From Vigna angularis (lineage: Eukaryota; Streptophyta; Magnoliopsida; Fabales; Fabaceae), in contig NC_068970.1 of assembly GCF_016808095.1 (NCBI RefSeq), positions 44,985,630 to 45,049,629 on the forward strand: 64,000 nt of DNA, given 5' to 3'. Shown here one piece after another: positions 62,059 to 64,000 of the stretch (position 1 is its first letter; every line of letters begins with the position of its first letter). The position numbers and the translations under genes are program-made. The notes under the pieces are model-generated. The model did not search any database, was not told the origin of the DNA, and saw only the letters and a program-made list of their open reading frames with translations.

Positions 62059-62091
<33 letters not shown>
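62059..62091. repeat. (TA)n microsatellite
   Basis: Two TA runs separated by a single A-A step. Confidence 0.85.
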
Positions 62092-62101
<10 letters not shown>

Positions 62102-62224
62102 TTAATTAATGGAAGAAATATGAGTTAAGTCCAAATAATAAATAATAACAAACTAACAAAAGCTAAAGATAAAGAAAATATAAAAATAATATATCTAACA
62201 TTTTTCCTCAAGTTGGTATATATA

Positions 62225-62525
62225 AATCGTATATGCCAAGCTTATTACGAATATAATAATCAATAAAGATTTGTGAGAATATCTGTTTCTGCACTCGAAT
62301 CACACCAAATTGTTAATAATTTGTGAAGACGACATACCAATCTGGAAGATTTTCCTTGAGCAACAACCCTGAAAGGTTGCTCCATATAAATCTCTTCTTA
62401 CAAATTGTCGTTAAGGAATGTATTGTTGACATCCAGTAGATAAATAAGTCATTGTTGAAGACAATTTATGGCTATACATAAATTAACAAAAGTCATCTTT
62501 GCCACAAGAAAAAACATATATGGAC
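62225..62525 (-). pseudogene. copia reverse-transcriptase fragment
   Basis: On the minus strand, degenerate frames carry a VAKMTFV block, the LDVNNTFLNDNL region (copia 'LDVKNAFLHGDL'), EEIYMEQPFRVVAQGKSSRL and VCRLHK, a classic copia RT fingerprint. Several stops are present, and the downstream YVDD region is absent. Confidence 0.75.
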
Positions 62526-62589
62526 GATCAAACGCAATGGTAACAAAAGAGAGGTTATAAGAGACAACAACATAAGAAGCCATGGATCA

Positions 62590-63900
62590 TGGTTCTTCAT
62601 TCTGACCGTTTAGATCGTATATCAGAGGTCTAGTTTGGGAGAAAACAACTTCACATAACAAGCTCTGTCTTGGAGCATTTCATAAAACCTACATTAGTGT
62701 TTTTGTCGTTGTGAAGTCGTTCACCGTTGGATCAAGCGGAATTTTGGACAGTGAGTTCCAGACGTATGGTTCTTCATTATGCATGTTTGGAGAATTTTCA
62801 TCTTCTTGGTTCTCATTTGTAAGCATTATGCTTAGTTAGTTTGGCTAATTGAAAATCTTATTTCGTGTTTTTATCGGAGACTCTTTTGCATCTTATTATT
62901 AGGGGTATAACATATCAATGATTGGATCAAGATTATTAAAGTGATGTATTATATGTGTTTCAGTATGTTTACATGGGTATGAGATGCTTGAATGCATGTA
63001 TCATGTGTTAACTATGTTTCCACGTGATCTAGGGTGATGTATGTATGTTTGAATGCTTCAATCATGTTCAGGATGTGTTTCGATTCAACAATACTCGATT
63101 ATCTTTAGTTATAATCGATTATTTGCGCGTTAGTTTTGAGTGTGGTTTCGAGAATAATCGATTAGCTGGAATGATAATCGATTACCCTTTCCCGCATGAT
63201 GTTTCTTGGTAAATTTCATTGAGATAATCAATTATCTTAAGTGATAATCAATTATCACAGTGCATTTTGGTGAAAAATGGCGAAGTTGATGAAGAATGGA
63301 CATGAACCAAGCCTAAGGAGCATGAATGAGTGTTGGGATGTACCTGAGTGTGTGATTGATGAGCATGAGAGTGAAGGATAAGTCTATTTGTTATACCTCA
63401 TAAATCCTGGTTCTATTTGCGTATAGGTACTTTCTTTTGCTTTGTGTGCATTAGAACGAGGTGATATATAAGGGAGGCTACAAATGTCCTGTAGGGGAGG
63501 CTACAAGTGGGCTCTAGGAGCGACTATAGTCGGTGAGGTGGGGTACAAGAGTGAGATGGACTCTTTCCACTATGGTATTATCGGTAGTTTACCTCATACA
63601 TGTTTGTGTTTGTGTGCTTGTGAATGAAATTATCGACGATGTTCTTATAATGTGTTATAGTGAGCAAATAATGTAACAGATGTTTCAAAGACGTGCTTGA
63701 CTCGAGAGAGGATGAGAAATAACCTTGAGATTAATTATTTTTTTTAGAATTTATTAAGACAATATAATTGGAGTATTTCTTTCGTTATTTTATTACTCGA
63801 AATAATATAATTGAATAAGTTTATAATAAATTTTGAATTTTATTGATTTTTAATAACTCGTGACATTTCAAAAATCAGGATGTACACAAAGACAATTGAA
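62590..63900. repeat. LTR remnant with AATCGATTA motifs
   Basis: CGTTCACCGTTGGATCAAGC and TTTGGACAGTGAGTTCCAGACG near 62,720 are typical of legume gypsy LTRs. Four AATCGATTA/CTCGATTA motifs and two ATAATCAATTATC variants lie at 63,085-63,260. Duplicated GGGAGGCTACAA lies at 63,470-63,500. No coding sequence. Ends were not defined. Confidence 0.5.
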
Positions 63901-64000
63901 TTTTTTTCAATTTTTTTAGTAAAGTTTATGGTTATATAATTTAGGTTTAATACCCAATTTTGTCCCCAGTTTCGTTGGCAAATCTCAATTTAATCCCTCC
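63901..64000. other. possible start of another repeat at the window edge
   Basis: TTTAATACCCAATTTTGTCC and CAAATCTCAATTTAATCCCT are phrases common in plant dispersed repeats. The window ends too soon to classify it. Confidence 0.3.

Overview
This window is nuclear DNA of a flowering plant: AT-rich, with multi-exon genes using GT/AG introns and large amounts of decayed LTR-retrotransposon and DNA-transposon sequence. The encoded proteins are eudicot-like. The repeat families (Sirevirus-type copia, LTRs rich in AATCGATTA motifs, CACTA elements) look like those of papilionoid legumes such as Phaseolus or Vigna. The legume assignment is inference; no marker here proves it.

The gene-bearing half is roughly 1-23,200. 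A likely first coding exon of an unidentified minus-strand gene (581-702) points off the left edge. A single-exon gene for a six-helix membrane protein (1250-2212, -) follows. Next is a complete five-exon MSI1-type WD40 histone-binding gene (5885-8624, +; 425 residues). Then comes a complete twelve-exon gene for the ER glycerol-3-phosphate acyltransferase GPAT9 (20711 to 12116, -; 376 residues). Both multi-exon genes were assembled by hand from splice sites, and every junction keeps frame. GPAT9 intron 6 (3.69 kb) holds antisense gypsy and copia debris.

From about 23.7 to 56.5 kb almost everything is mobile DNA. In order: a decayed copia element (about 23.7-27.9 kb); a Sirevirus-like copia gag split by a 2.1 kb insertion (30.3-33.9 kb); a deleted gypsy element with both LTRs (34,311-36,947, -); a pectinesterase pseudogene fragment (37.4-37.9 kb); a gypsy gag/RNase H fragment; and a 9.9 kb CACTA (En/Spm) element bounded by TCT target duplications (39,880-49,814). 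The CACTA element carries decayed transposase, Ptta/En/Spm and C48-like reading frames. It is itself interrupted by an LTR fragment and by a 1.08 kb non-autonomous Mutator-like element. A Sirevirus RNase H remnant, an LTR with a 300-base TG tract and long LTR-like non-coding sequence follow.

The right end (56.5-64 kb) is mostly AT-rich. It has one compact candidate gene for a 43-residue basic, proline-rich protein with a well-placed TATA box (57822 to 57691, -), a tandem array of about 130-base units interrupted by unrelated sequence (60.6-62.0 kb), an antisense copia reverse-transcriptase fragment and an LTR remnant.

I see no operon-like or defence-like system. The most unusual items are the small-protein gene, LTR-derived filler DNA at a deletion junction in the gypsy element, the nested CACTA/Mutator structure, and a shared LTR signature at three loci. 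No database search was possible; family names rest on recognised motifs and colinearity with known families.
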